Shown: piece by piece, positions 1-7,480 of the stretch
How the letters are laid out: each line of letters opens with the position of its first letter
Numbering within the stretch: position 1 is the stretch's first letter
From: Dehalococcoidia bacterium
GTDB lineage: Bacteria > Chloroflexota > Dehalococcoidia > SZUA-161
Reading direction: 5' to 3'
Assembly: GCA_030619685.1 (NCBI GenBank)
Contig: JAUXAX010000029.1
Span: 1-22,901, forward strand
Length of the DNA stretch: 22,901 nt
Notes under the pieces: generated by a model
Databases searched by the model: none
Told to the model about the DNA's origin: nothing
What the model saw: only the letters and a program-made list of their open reading frames with translations
Position numbers and translations under genes: made by a program

Positions 1-383
1 GCAAGGAGACAAGGCACAACGGGCAAACCGTCAGCAGTGATCCTCTGATACAGGATAAGCTGGCAGAGCTAGCAATCGAAATCGAGGTAGCTTACATGTT
101 CTTCTGGCAAACAGCTTGGATGCTTGACCGAGGGCTTCTCCCAAATATTGAGGCATCTGTACTGAAGCTATTTACCACCGAGCTGAGCCAGAAACTCGCC
201 AGTACTGGGGCGGCGGTTACGGGACCCTATGCGGAACTGGAGAGAGGTTCCAAATGGGCGCCTTTAGGAGGGAGGGTATGCACTGGCTACCTGGACTGCA
301 TCTCTGCTCTCGTTGGTGCCGGCACCTCTGAGATCCAGCGCAATATCATTGCCATGAGGGGACTGGGGCTGCCCTGGGCATAG
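1..383 (+). CDS. Acyl-CoA dehydrogenase, C-terminal part (5' truncated by window edge)
   Basis: The reading frame is open from base 3 to the stop at 381-383, so the gene begins outside the window. The visible 126 residues are the C-terminal helical domain of a flavin-dependent acyl-CoA dehydrogenase, which makes a 2,3-enoyl-CoA and passes electrons to an ETF. The diagnostic part is the C-terminal GTSEIQRNIIA followed by RGLGLPW, as in FadE29-type enzymes. The proposed catalytic Glu of that subgroup lies in a helix upstream of what is visible, so it cannot be checked. A second acyl-CoA dehydrogenase starts about 50 bases downstream on the same strand, which suggests co-transcription and possibly a two-subunit enzyme. 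The family call is firm; the substrate is unknown. Confidence 0.88.
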   Translation, partial: KETRHNGQTVSSDPLIQDKLAELAIEIEVAYMFFWQTAWMLDRGLLPNIEASVLKLFTTELSQKLASTGAAVTGPYAELERGSKWAPLGGRVCTGYLDCISALVGAGTSEIQRNIIAMRGLGLPWA

Positions 384-435
384 CACGACTTTACTGACTT
401 GCGAAGGTTTGTTTACATACAACAGGAGGTGGGAG

Positions 436-1569
436 ATGGATCTTGGTTTGAGCGAAGAACAGGAAATGCTGAAAACGTCGGCCCGCGGTTTCCTGCAGAA
501 AGAATGTCCCAAGAAGCTGGTCAAGCAACTTGATGAGAGTGATGAGGGTTACTCGCCTGAGCTGTGGCGAAAGATAGCGGGCCTGGGATGGATAGGGCTG
601 CCATTCCCTGAGAAATACGGTGGTGGCGGCGGCAGTTTTCTGGGCTTAGTAGTCCTCCTTGAGGAGATGGGTTACAATATCCTGCCTGGCCCCTTCTTCT
701 CAACCGTGGTTCTGGGTGGCTTGCCTATCCTGGCAGCTGGGAACGACGAGCAGAAGAAGGAATTGCTGCCCAATATTGCCAATGGAGAAGCGATTCTTAC
801 CCTGGCATTGACTGAACCCAGCGTTAGGTATGATGCGGCAGCGGTCAAGACCACCGCTGATGCTCGTAATGGCGAATATGTCATCAATGGCACCAAGCTC
901 TTTGTTCCTGATGCCAACGTTGCTGACTTCCTGTTGGTTGTCGCTAGAACAAGGGAGACTGCGAATCCCGAGGATGGCATCACCGTTTTTCTGGTCGACG
1001 CCAAATGCCCTGGGGTAGAAACCACTCTCTTGAAAACCCTGGCCCGGGATAAGCAGTGTGAGGTCGTATTTGAGGATGTGAGCGTGTCAAAGGAGAACAT
1101 ACTGGGCGAGTTGGACCGGGGGTGGCCGGTAGTGGAAGACATTCTGCGGAAAGCCACCGTGGCTAAATGTGCTGAGATGGTCGGTGGCGCCCAGGCTGCG
1201 CTGGATATGGCCGTTGCCTATGCAAAGGAGAGGGTTCAGTTCAACCGGCCTATTGGCAGTTTCCAGGCCATCCAGCATTACTGTGCCAACATGGTGAGCG
1301 ATGTCGACGGTTCGCGATTCGTCACCTACAAGGCGGCCTGGAAGGTCAGTGAGGGGCTTCCGGCGACGATGGATGTGGCTGTGGCCAAGGCATGGACCAG
1401 TGGTGCCTACGGGCGGGTAACTCTCCTGGCACATCAGATATTCGGCGCCATTGGCTTCACCATGGACCACGATCTGCACCTCTATTACAGGCGGGCGAAG
1501 GCCAGCGAGATGATGTTTGGCGATGGTGCTTACCACCGCGCGATAGTGGCCAGCGAGCTAGGTCTTTAG
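436..1569 (+). CDS. Acyl-CoA dehydrogenase family protein, likely non-catalytic partner subunit
   Basis: This is a 377-residue acyl-CoA dehydrogenase fold: N-terminal helical domain (about 1-120), a beta domain with LALTEPS near 123-129, and a C-terminal helical domain with ERVQFNRPIGSFQAIQ (265-280). I chose ATG 436 because AGGAGGT lies just before it and the protein begins LSEEQEML; an upstream in-frame start at 409 has no such support. Two catalytic positions look lost. The usual EGT region near the C-terminus reads FGDGAYHR (361-368), and the LERLVLAGG-type helix reads ILRKATVAK (236-244), with no Glu. This matches FadE28-type alpha subunits of alpha2beta2 steroid side-chain dehydrogenases, where the partner carries the base. 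The upstream gene would be that partner. Family certain; the pairing is inferred. Confidence 0.9.
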   Translation: MDLGLSEEQEMLKTSARGFLQKECPKKLVKQLDESDEGYSPELWRKIAGLGWIGLPFPEKYGGGGGSFLGLVVLLEEMGYNILPGPFFSTVVLGGLPILAAGNDEQKKELLPNIANGEAILTLALTEPSVRYDAAAVKTTADARNGEYVINGTKLFVPDANVADFLLVVARTRETANPEDGITVFLVDAKCPGVETTLLKTLARDKQCEVVFEDVSVSKENILGELDRGWPVVEDILRKATVAKCAEMVGGAQAALDMAVAYAKERVQFNRPIGSFQAIQHYCANMVSDVDGSRFVTYKAAWKVSEGLPATMDVAVAKAWTSGAYGRVTLLAHQIFGAIGFTMDHDLHLYYRRAKASEMMFGDGAYHRAIVASELGL

Positions 1570-1599
1570 ACTGCATCTATTGAGGAAGCGAATTTATAG

Positions 1600-2343
1600 A
1601 TGTTGAACAAGGTAGTTGAGACCTTCGATCAAGCGGTAGCGGATGTGCCCGATGGCGCGGTTATCATGATCGGCAACTTCGCTGGCCCGGGAGGCGCGCC
1701 TTTCTATCTGATTCAGGCCTTGTGCAGGCAGGGTGCAAAGGATCTGACCATCATAGCCAATACCGCGGGAGGCATTGGGCTGACTCTTGACTACGATGAC
1801 CACCGAATCCTGTTTGAGAACAGGCAGGTTAAGAAAGTGATCGCCTCGTTTCCTTTCTCCACCTCCCCGTCCCGTCCCAGCCCCGCTGAGAAGCAGATTC
1901 TCGCTGGAGAGGTGGAGTTGGAGATACTGCCTCAGGGGACTCTGGCGGAGCGGATAAGGGCTGGTGGTGCGGGTATCCCTGCCTTCTACACCCCTACCGG
2001 TGTGGACACGGTCATTGAAGAGGGGAAGGAGATAAGAGATTTCGACGGCAGGCCTTGTCTCTTGGAGCGTGCGCTGAAGGCAGACTACGCTTTCCTTCGC
2101 GCCTACAAGGCTGACCTGACGGGCAATCTAGTCTACCGCGGGACTCAGAGGCAGTTCAATCCCATAATGGCCACAGCGGCAGGGGTCACAATAGCGGAGG
2201 TGGACGAGCTCGTGGAGACAGGTGAGTTGGACCCTGAGGTGATCGTGACGCCAGGCATTTTCGTGAACAGGATTGTGAAGGTGAAGGAAGACCCTGGATT
2301 CCCGCGTCACCTGCAAAGGAGCTTCTGGGCAAAGCGGAGGTAG
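1600..2343 (+). CDS. CoA-transferase subunit A (class I, SCOT/glutaconate type)
   Basis: A 247-residue alpha subunit of a class I (family I) CoA-transferase, which with the next gene moves CoA between an acyl-CoA and a free acid. The glycine-rich CoA-binding stretch is near residues 24-37 (NFAGPGGAPFYLIQ), at the place of the GFGxxGxPxxLI motif of the family. ATG 1600 is preceded by GAGGAAG at a rather long spacing. The gene follows the acyl-CoA dehydrogenase by 30 bases and precedes subunit B by 38, so an operon is likely. Substrate cannot be read from sequence; the neighbouring acyl-CoA dehydrogenases suggest it activates or deactivates an acid entering beta-oxidation. IpdA-like ring-opening hydrolases share the fold and are an alternative, less favoured because subunit B keeps the standard Glu. 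Confidence 0.88.
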   Translation: MLNKVVETFDQAVADVPDGAVIMIGNFAGPGGAPFYLIQALCRQGAKDLTIIANTAGGIGLTLDYDDHRILFENRQVKKVIASFPFSTSPSRPSPAEKQILAGEVELEILPQGTLAERIRAGGAGIPAFYTPTGVDTVIEEGKEIRDFDGRPCLLERALKADYAFLRAYKADLTGNLVYRGTQRQFNPIMATAAGVTIAEVDELVETGELDPEVIVTPGIFVNRIVKVKEDPGFPRHLQRSFWAKRR

Positions 2344-2360
2344 CGAAAGACTCTTCGCTA
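2341..2360 (+). other. Intercistronic hairpin between CoA-transferase subunits
   Basis: A perfect 7-bp inverted repeat, TAGCGAA (2341-2347) and TTCGCTA (2354-2360), encloses a 6-base loop. The left arm contains the stop codon of subunit A. There is no T-run, so it is unlikely to be a terminator. It may set relative expression or protect the mRNA end of the two subunits, or be chance. Confidence 0.4.
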
Positions 2361-2381
2361 TGGAGTCCGAGGAGAGAAAGG

Positions 2382-3056
2382 ATGAAAGAGCGCCTGAGTA
2401 GAGAGGGCATAGCCATGAGGATAGCTAGGGAGCTGTTTGATGGAGCAGTGGTGAACCTGGGCATTGGCATCCCTACCCTGGTCTCTAGTTTTGTCCCCGA
2501 GGGAATAACTGTGATCTATCATACCGAGAACGGAGCTCTTGGCTTTGGGCCTGTGGTTACCGCCGAGGAAATGGAGGACAATGCGGACATAGATCTGGTG
2601 AACGCGAGTGGGCAATATATAACGCCGCTGCCTGGAATGTGCTTCTTCCACCATGCTGATTCCTTCGCCATGATCCGCGGTGGTCACATTGATATGACGG
2701 TGCTTGGTGTGCTGGAGGTGAGCGAAAAGGGCGATCTCGCGAACTGGATGTTTCCGGGTAGAGGGGTAGGCAACATTGGCGGGGGTATGGACCTCGCCTT
2801 CAATGCGAAGAAGGTAATTGGGGCCACAGAGCATACCACCAAGGATGGAAAGCCCAAGATAGTGAAGGAGTGCAGTGTACCGCTGACTGCCCCGGGATGT
2901 GTAGACCTGGTGGTGACAGATGTAGCCGTAATTGAAGTTACGGGCGAGGGCCTGTTGCTCAAGGAATTGGCACCGGGGTGGACGGTAGAGGAGGTCCAAG
3001 AGTTGACCGAGCCTAAGCTAGTGATTGCCCCCGACCTGAAGGAGATTGAGCTCTGA
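2382..3056 (+). CDS. CoA-transferase subunit B (class I)
   Basis: A 224-residue beta subunit of a class I CoA-transferase. It has the NLGIGIP motif near residues 25-31 and the active-site (S/T)ENG motif as TENG at 48-51; Glu49 is the residue expected to form the gamma-glutamyl-CoA thioester intermediate. The stretch LGFGP follows as in the family. The GNIGGGMDLAFNAKKVI region (about 130-146) is also typical of 3-oxoacid CoA-transferase B subunits. ATG 2382 sits behind GAGGAGAG. It follows subunit A closely and should form a heteromer with it. Retention of Glu49 argues for a true transferase rather than a hydrolase derivative. The acid partners are not known. Confidence 0.92.
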   Translation: MKERLSREGIAMRIARELFDGAVVNLGIGIPTLVSSFVPEGITVIYHTENGALGFGPVVTAEEMEDNADIDLVNASGQYITPLPGMCFFHHADSFAMIRGGHIDMTVLGVLEVSEKGDLANWMFPGRGVGNIGGGMDLAFNAKKVIGATEHTTKDGKPKIVKECSVPLTAPGCVDLVVTDVAVIEVTGEGLLLKELAPGWTVEEVQELTEPKLVIAPDLKEIEL

Positions 3057-3065
3057 GCGGCAGTG

Positions 3066-3094
3066 TTGACTTTCGTCCGCTTGGATGCTACACT
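3066..3094 (+). promoter_or_regulatory. Candidate sigma70-type promoter upstream of SCP2 gene
   Basis: TTGACT (3066-3071), a 17-base spacer and TACACT (3089-3094) match the -35/-10 consensus at 5 of 6 and 4 of 6 positions. It lies after the CoA-transferase B stop and 66 bases before the SCP2 start, so the SCP2 gene may be transcribed independently. Found by eye only. Confidence 0.45.
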
Positions 3095-3160
3095 CTGCGC
3101 CAATCTGGGGGCTGCAGACTTCCTGTGTGCCTGTGAAGGTCAGAGAAGGGAGGGGGACTC

Positions 3161-3571
3161 ATGGGGATAAAATTCCAATCCGAGGAATGGATCAAAGAAT
3201 TCCAGCGTCAAATGAACGCCAGCGAGGCCTATGAGAGAGCGGGCAAGGGCTTTGAGGGAGACTGGGTATTCATCGTTGAGGCCGACGACGTCTTTCCCGA
3301 GACCATCTACTTCTTCATGAGTCTCAGTCATGGCAAATGCACCGATGCAGCGATGATTACCAGCGAGCACGAGCGAGAGGCTCAGTATTTCCTCCGCGCT
3401 CCCTTCAGCACTTGGCGCAAGGTTATTGAAGGCAAGCTGGATCCCATCCAGGGCCTGATGATGCGCAAAATGAAGTTGAAGGGCAACCTAATGAAAGTCA
3501 TGCGCTACCCCACGGCGGCCAGGGAAATGATGCATTGCGTGATGAGCGTGCCCACCGACTTCGAACCCTGA
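3161..3571 (+). CDS. SCP2 sterol-carrier domain protein
   Basis: A 136-residue single-domain protein of the SCP2 (sterol carrier protein 2) lipid-binding family. The C-terminal half shows the signature of bacterial members: a YFLRAPFSTWRKVIEGKLDP stretch followed by LMMRKMKLKGNLMKVMRY, the lipid-pocket strands and helix. No signal peptide or membrane segment is seen, so it should be cytoplasmic. ATG 3161 follows a GGGAGGGGG ribosome site. SCP2 domains bind sterols, fatty acyl-CoAs or other hydrophobic ligands, and stand-alone versions often sit beside acyl-CoA enzymes. Its position after acyl-CoA dehydrogenases and CoA-transferase fits binding or delivering a bulky lipid-CoA. A second SCP2 protein is at 16534-16881. 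Ligand unknown. Confidence 0.8.
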   Translation: MGIKFQSEEWIKEFQRQMNASEAYERAGKGFEGDWVFIVEADDVFPETIYFFMSLSHGKCTDAAMITSEHEREAQYFLRAPFSTWRKVIEGKLDPIQGLMMRKMKLKGNLMKVMRYPTAAREMMHCVMSVPTDFEP

Positions 3572-3579
3572 TGGGGAGG

Positions 3580-3661
3580 GACAGAAGATGAAGGGCGGAG
3601 GATGAACGTAACTGGCGATTCACCCATCGTCATCTATCTTCATCCTTTGTCAATAGTTTTT
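3580..3661 (+). terminator. Imperfect long hairpin with T-run, possible terminator
   Basis: Two arms, GACAGAAGATGAAG (3580-3593) and CTTCATCCTTTGTC (3638-3651), pair at 12 or 13 of 14 positions counting G-U. An inner GATGAACG/CGTCATC pairing extends the stem. TTTTT follows at 3657-3661. It lies between the SCP2 stop and the Fe-alcohol dehydrogenase. The stem is interrupted and only moderately GC-rich, so termination is plausible, not certain. Confidence 0.4.
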
Positions 3662-3689
3662 GGTCGGTCGTCGTAAGGAGGTTGGCTCA

Positions 3690-4853
3690 ATGTGGAACTT
3701 CGACTCGCCTCGAATCGTCTTCGGCGAGGGAGCTCTGGATGTTCTCGACGAGTTGCAGGGGCAGCGCGCCCTCATTGTAACCGACAAAGTGATCGTCCAA
3801 CTGGGCTTGGTGGACAAGGTCAAGGCTCATCTGGACAAGGCTGGCATAGAGGTGCACCTGTTTGACGAGGTCGAGCCTGACCCCAGCGTGCAGACAGTGC
3901 AACGAGGCGCGCGGGTGGCCCAGGAGGTCGAGCCTGACTGGATCGTTGGCCTCGGCGGGGGTTCGCCCATTGACGCTGCCAAGGCCATCTGGGTGCTCTA
4001 CGAGCAGCCCGACGTCGAGCCCGCCGCCATCAGCCCTGTCATGGACCTTGAGTTGCGCCAGAAAGCCCGCCTGGTCACCATCCCCACCACCAGCGGCACC
4101 GGCGCCGAAGTCACCTGGGGCATCGTCCTGACCGACACCGTGGAGCAGCGCAAGATGGGGTTGGGCCACCGGGAGAACCTCGCCGACATCGCTATCGTGG
4201 ACCCGGAGATGGCGGCCGGGATGCCCTTACAGTTGACCGCCGACACGGGCCTGGACGCGCTAACCCACGCTGTTGAGGGCTACACCTGCACCTGGCATAC
4301 CGACTTCACCGACGGCCTGTGTCTCAACGCCGCTCGCCTTGTCTTCCAGTACCTGCCCCGCGCCATGGCCGACGGTTCTGATATGGAGGCCCGGGAGAGG
4401 ATGCACAACGCCGCCACCTGCGCTGGCCTGGGCTTCGGCAATGCCATGGCCGCAATGGCCCACGCCATGGGACACACGCTGGGCAGTGTGTTCCACGTCC
4501 CTCACGGTCGCGCTGTCGCTTTGTTCTTGCCCTACACTATCGAGTTCAGCGCACGCGAAGCGCCGCAGCGGTTCGCGGAACTGGCTGCCTTCGTTGGTTG
4601 CTCAAACGACGGAGGTGAGAAGGCGGCGCGAGCATTGGCCGGGCGCATCCGAGACCTGTACCGCGAAGTCAACAGCCCAATCAGCGGGGCTGACGCGGGA
4701 ATTGAGCGCGGGGCGTATGAGGCCCAGTTGGATAAGCTGGTGGACGATGCCTTTGACGACACACAGATGCTGACCACCGTCCGTTCCCCTTCGTACGAGG
4801 AACTGCGCCAGCTTTTCCTCTACTCCTATGACGGCCGGCCGGTGGACTTCTAG
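3690..4853 (+). CDS. Iron-containing alcohol dehydrogenase (group III)
   Basis: A 387-residue NAD(P)-dependent, metal-dependent alcohol dehydrogenase, interconverting an alcohol and an aldehyde or ketone. The N-terminal Rossmann-like domain has GGGSPIDAAKA (89-99) and PTTSGTGAEVT (132-142). The C-terminal helical domain carries the metal site: Asp189, His193 (GLDALTHAVEGYT), His258 (HAMGHTLG) and His272 (HVPHG), spaced almost as in FucO. ATG 3690 is chosen over an upstream TTG because AAGGAGG lies just ahead. It ends 56 bases before AOR-1 and shares its strongly GC-rich third positions, more so than the acyl-CoA genes upstream. The pair fits an alcohol to aldehyde to acid route, in either direction. 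Substrate not determinable. Confidence 0.95.
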   Translation: MWNFDSPRIVFGEGALDVLDELQGQRALIVTDKVIVQLGLVDKVKAHLDKAGIEVHLFDEVEPDPSVQTVQRGARVAQEVEPDWIVGLGGGSPIDAAKAIWVLYEQPDVEPAAISPVMDLELRQKARLVTIPTTSGTGAEVTWGIVLTDTVEQRKMGLGHRENLADIAIVDPEMAAGMPLQLTADTGLDALTHAVEGYTCTWHTDFTDGLCLNAARLVFQYLPRAMADGSDMEARERMHNAATCAGLGFGNAMAAMAHAMGHTLGSVFHVPHGRAVALFLPYTIEFSAREAPQRFAELAAFVGCSNDGGEKAARALAGRIRDLYREVNSPISGADAGIERGAYEAQLDKLVDDAFDDTQMLTTVRSPSYEELRQLFLYSYDGRPVDF

Positions 4854-4909
4854 AGATTTCGGTGGGAAGCGTAGCGCGCTACGCCCTCGCCTTGCAGTGG
4901 AGCCAAACG

Positions 4910-6748
4910 ATGAACGGCTATATGGGAAAGATACTGCGCGTTGATCTCAGCAGGGGAGAGCTGCGTGACGAGCCCCTCAACGAGGAGTACATTCGTGCCT
5001 TCCTCGGCGGCACTGGGCTCTCAGCGCGCATCGTCTACGATATGGTGGATAGCGACACCGACCCGTTGGGACCTGAGAACCCGCTTGTCTTCATGACCGG
5101 CCCCCTGGTCGGCACGGTGATGCCATCGGCTGGCCGCTGCAGCGTCTGCGCCCTCTCGCCCCTCACCGGCATCTGGGGGGAGGCCACCACTGGCGGCTTC
5201 TTCGGCCCCGAACTGCGCTTCGCCGGCTACGACGGCGTCATCGTCACCGGGCGTGCCACGAAGCCAGTGTGGCTCTCCATAGTCGAGGGTCATGCCGAGC
5301 TGAACGACGCCACCGATATCTGGGGCAGCGATTCCTACGCGACCCAAGAACGGGTGCGCCAGGCCCTCGCCGAGCCGAAGGCCCGCGTAGCCTGCATCGG
5401 CACGGCAGGCGAGAACCAGGTCAAGATGGCCGCCGTGATGAACGACCACGGCCGCGCCGCTGGCCGGACGGGTATGGGAGCCGTGATGGGCTCCAAGAAC
5501 CTCAAGGCCATTGGCGTGCGCGGTACTGCCAAGGTCCCCGTAGCCGACCCCAACGGGCTGAAGGCTTTGGCCAGGGATATCATCGCCTCACTGAAAGATG
5601 ACTTGCAGACCAAAATGTTCCGGCTAGCTGGCACCGCCGCCTTCGTGGACTCGCTACTGATGTATGGCAGTGTGCCCATCCGCTACTTCCAGCAGGGCGA
5701 GTGGGCGAACGCAAGTAACCTCTCTGGCGTGCTGATGGCCGAGAAGTACCAGAACAGGATATATGCCTGCTACCGTTGCCCCATCGGCTGCGGCCGCGAG
5801 ACCCGCGCTCCCAGCTATGGCCAGGCTAAGGTGGACGGCCCCGAGTACGAGACGCTGATCGCTCTGGGTTCGCTGGCGATGGTGGACGACCTGGAGGGGG
5901 TCATCTACGCCGGGCACCTGTGCAACCTCCACGGCATCGATACCATCAGCGCTGGCGCCACTATCGCGTTGGCCTGTGAGATGTTTGAGCGGGGCATCCT
6001 CAGCGTGGCGGACACTGGCGGCCTTGAGATACGCTACGGTGATGTCAAGATGGCGCACTGCCTGATCGAGATGATCGCCCGCCGCGATGGCTTTGGGGAT
6101 GTGCTGGCCGAGGGAAGCGCCGCCCTGGCTGAGCGGTTCGGTGTGCCCGAGTTAGCAGCGACCGTCAACCGGCTTGAGGTGCCCATGTACGACCCGCGCG
6201 CCTTCGGCAGCCTGGCCGTGAGCTATACTCTATCACCGCGCGGCGCCTGCCACCGACAAGGTGACATGGTTGGCGTCGACGTAGGCCAGGGGGCTCCGCC
6301 TGTGGAATTCGGCGTCGAGCCGGGCGATCGCTTCGAGGCAAGCGAGGAGAAAGGTCGCATAGCCGCGCGGCATCAGGCGTGGCGTAACCTCTACAACGCA
6401 CTTATCCTGTGCCACTTCCTGAACACCGGCGTCGAGATAGTGCTGGCGGCTTTGAACTGCGCGACGGGGTGGGGCCTGGCGGCGGAGGACCTGATGACGC
6501 TGGGCAAGCGCAACCTGACGCTCAAGCGAATGCTCAACATGCGCCGTGGGCTCACCCGCGCTAACGAGCGCCTGCCCGACTTGTTGCTGAAGCCGCTGAC
6601 TGATGGTGCAACCGAGGGAAATGTCCCCGACGTGGACGCGCTTCTCTCCGGAGCCTACGCCGAGTTCGGCTGGGATCCGGAGACAGGACGCCCCAGGAGG
6701 GATACAATCGAACAACTGGGCCTGGGCTTCGCCAACGAGACACCATAG
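4910..6748 (+). CDS. Aldehyde:ferredoxin oxidoreductase, tungsten/molybdopterin type (AOR-1)
   Basis: A 613-residue AOR-family enzyme, oxidising aldehydes to acids with ferredoxin, or reducing acids under strong reduction. The N-terminal domain carries the pterin-binding SPLTGIWGE (83-91) and ELRFAGYDG (101-109). The [4Fe-4S] ligands are Cys287, Cys290, Cys294 and Cys501, spaced almost as in Pyrococcus AOR. Length matches the family (about 600-620). ATG 4910 gives the usual MxGYMGKILRVDLS start; ATG 4922 is an alternative, and the ribosome site is weak. It follows the Fe-alcohol dehydrogenase by 56 bases, probably co-transcribed. No signal peptide: cytoplasmic. No cofactor synthesis genes or MoaD-like partner are seen here. 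AOR-2 is at 19380-21230. Confidence 0.96.
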   Translation: MNGYMGKILRVDLSRGELRDEPLNEEYIRAFLGGTGLSARIVYDMVDSDTDPLGPENPLVFMTGPLVGTVMPSAGRCSVCALSPLTGIWGEATTGGFFGPELRFAGYDGVIVTGRATKPVWLSIVEGHAELNDATDIWGSDSYATQERVRQALAEPKARVACIGTAGENQVKMAAVMNDHGRAAGRTGMGAVMGSKNLKAIGVRGTAKVPVADPNGLKALARDIIASLKDDLQTKMFRLAGTAAFVDSLLMYGSVPIRYFQQGEWANASNLSGVLMAEKYQNRIYACYRCPIGCGRETRAPSYGQAKVDGPEYETLIALGSLAMVDDLEGVIYAGHLCNLHGIDTISAGATIALACEMFERGILSVADTGGLEIRYGDVKMAHCLIEMIARRDGFGDVLAEGSAALAERFGVPELAATVNRLEVPMYDPRAFGSLAVSYTLSPRGACHRQGDMVGVDVGQGAPPVEFGVEPGDRFEASEEKGRIAARHQAWRNLYNALILCHFLNTGVEIVLAALNCATGWGLAAEDLMTLGKRNLTLKRMLNMRRGLTRANERLPDLLLKPLTDGATEGNVPDVDALLSGAYAEFGWDPETGRPRRDTIEQLGLGFANETP

Positions 6749-6987
6749 CAAGGTTGGGGGGGATATCCTGCACCGCTACAATCTTCATAGGAGAAATCCG
6801 TGGCCCATTACCTCTCGAAAAGGCGAGGAGGATGGTAAAAAGGGAGGGCTACCGCAACCGGTATTACCCCTTTGACCTGGTGAGCAAGGCGTCTGCCCAC
6901 AAGAAAGTCATGTGACGTTTTCGAACATAGGGAGAACCCCTCTCAAGTCACGGGAGAGGGCGTTGCATTCGCGACTGAATCTCCCCT
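6749..6987. other. Gene-poor stretch after AOR-1
   Basis: No gene is convincing here. A short plus frame, ATG 6832 to a stop at 6913-6915 (27 residues), has GAGGAGG just ahead and includes REGYRNRYYPFDLVSKASA. It stays open upstream into the AOR-1 end and could be the tail of a lost protein; I do not recognise it. A hairpin is listed separately. Confidence 0.4.
6938..6960. other. Hairpin CCCTCTC/GAGAGGG
   Basis: A perfect 7-bp stem (6938-6944 with 6954-6960) and a 9-base loop lie between AOR-1 and the minus-strand ligase remnant, so it could once have ended either transcript. No T-run follows on either strand. Confidence 0.3.
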
Positions 6988-7275
6988 CTAGTATTTCACG
7001 GACTTGCTGTACTGCTCCCTCAGCACCGTTTTCAGCACTTTCCCCATCGCGTTGCGGGGCAGGGCGTCCACGAAGTCCACAGACTTTGGGCTTCTTGAAG
7101 CTAGCCAGATGGCCCTTGCTGAACTCCACGACCTCCGCCTCAGTCAGCTCCTCCCCCGGCTTGCGAACCACGATGGCCTTGACCGCTTCGCCCCAATCCT
7201 CATCGGCAACCCCGATAACGGCACATTCCTGGATCTCGGGATGCTTGCAGAGGACGCTCTCTCTATCTATCTGCG
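6988..7275 (-). pseudogene. Acyl-CoA synthetase (AMP-binding) C-terminal remnant, frameshifted
   Basis: Read on the minus strand from about 7275, the frame gives CKHPEIQECAVIGVADEDWGE, then VVRKPGEELTEAEVVEFSKG and HLASFKKPK, the typical C-terminal lid domain of acyl-CoA ligases. Within the T-run at 7085-7087 there is one base too many. Dropping one restores SVDFVDALPRNAMGKVLKT, carrying the conserved catalytic-lysine motif (P-R-N-x-x-G-K), and the frame then ends at a TAG at 6988-6990. Upstream of about 7275 homology stops and an in-frame stop appears at 7310-7312, so the large N-terminal domain is missing. This is a decayed fatty-acid or aromatic acid-CoA ligase. The identification of family and frameshift is direct; the original substrate is unknown. 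Confidence 0.85.
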
Positions 7276-7470
7276 CTATGCCTTCCGTCTGTCTGGCAGC
7301 AGCCTCCGCTTACCCTTTCGCCTTTCTCCCATGTCTCTCCGCTCCACCTCTACTGGTTCCGTCCCCACTCTGCGTTCACCTTTCCGTCTGTTGGGCATCA
7401 CTCTTCGCTGGCTTCGTCGTCTTTCTTCCATTTCTCACCTCCCGTCCTTCTCGCGTCTCCGTCTTGCCGA
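7276..7470. other. Pyrimidine-rich low-complexity tract
   Basis: The plus strand is dominated by C and T (purine-rich on the minus strand), with repeated CTCT, TTCC and TCTCC units. Open frames here look like by-products of composition. It separates the ligase remnant from the integrase remnant. Function unknown. Confidence 0.5.
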
Positions 7471-7480
7471 ACAATTAGTT

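Noticed and set aside
672..1157. Minus-strand open frame (161 codons) over the second acyl-CoA dehydrogenase.
   Set aside because: Antisense shadow; Ser/Thr-rich and without domain.
1600..3056. CoA-transferase pair as an IpdAB-type steroid ring hydrolase.
   Set aside because: Subunit B keeps the normal active-site Glu49 (TENG), which fits an ordinary transferase. Only a tree could reopen this.
3687..4169. Minus-strand open frame (160 codons) over the Fe-alcohol dehydrogenase.
   Set aside because: Antisense to strong motifs of the dehydrogenase; composition artefact.
6233..6751. Minus-strand open frame (172 codons) over the end of AOR-1.
   Set aside because: Antisense shadow of a GC-rich gene with no domain.
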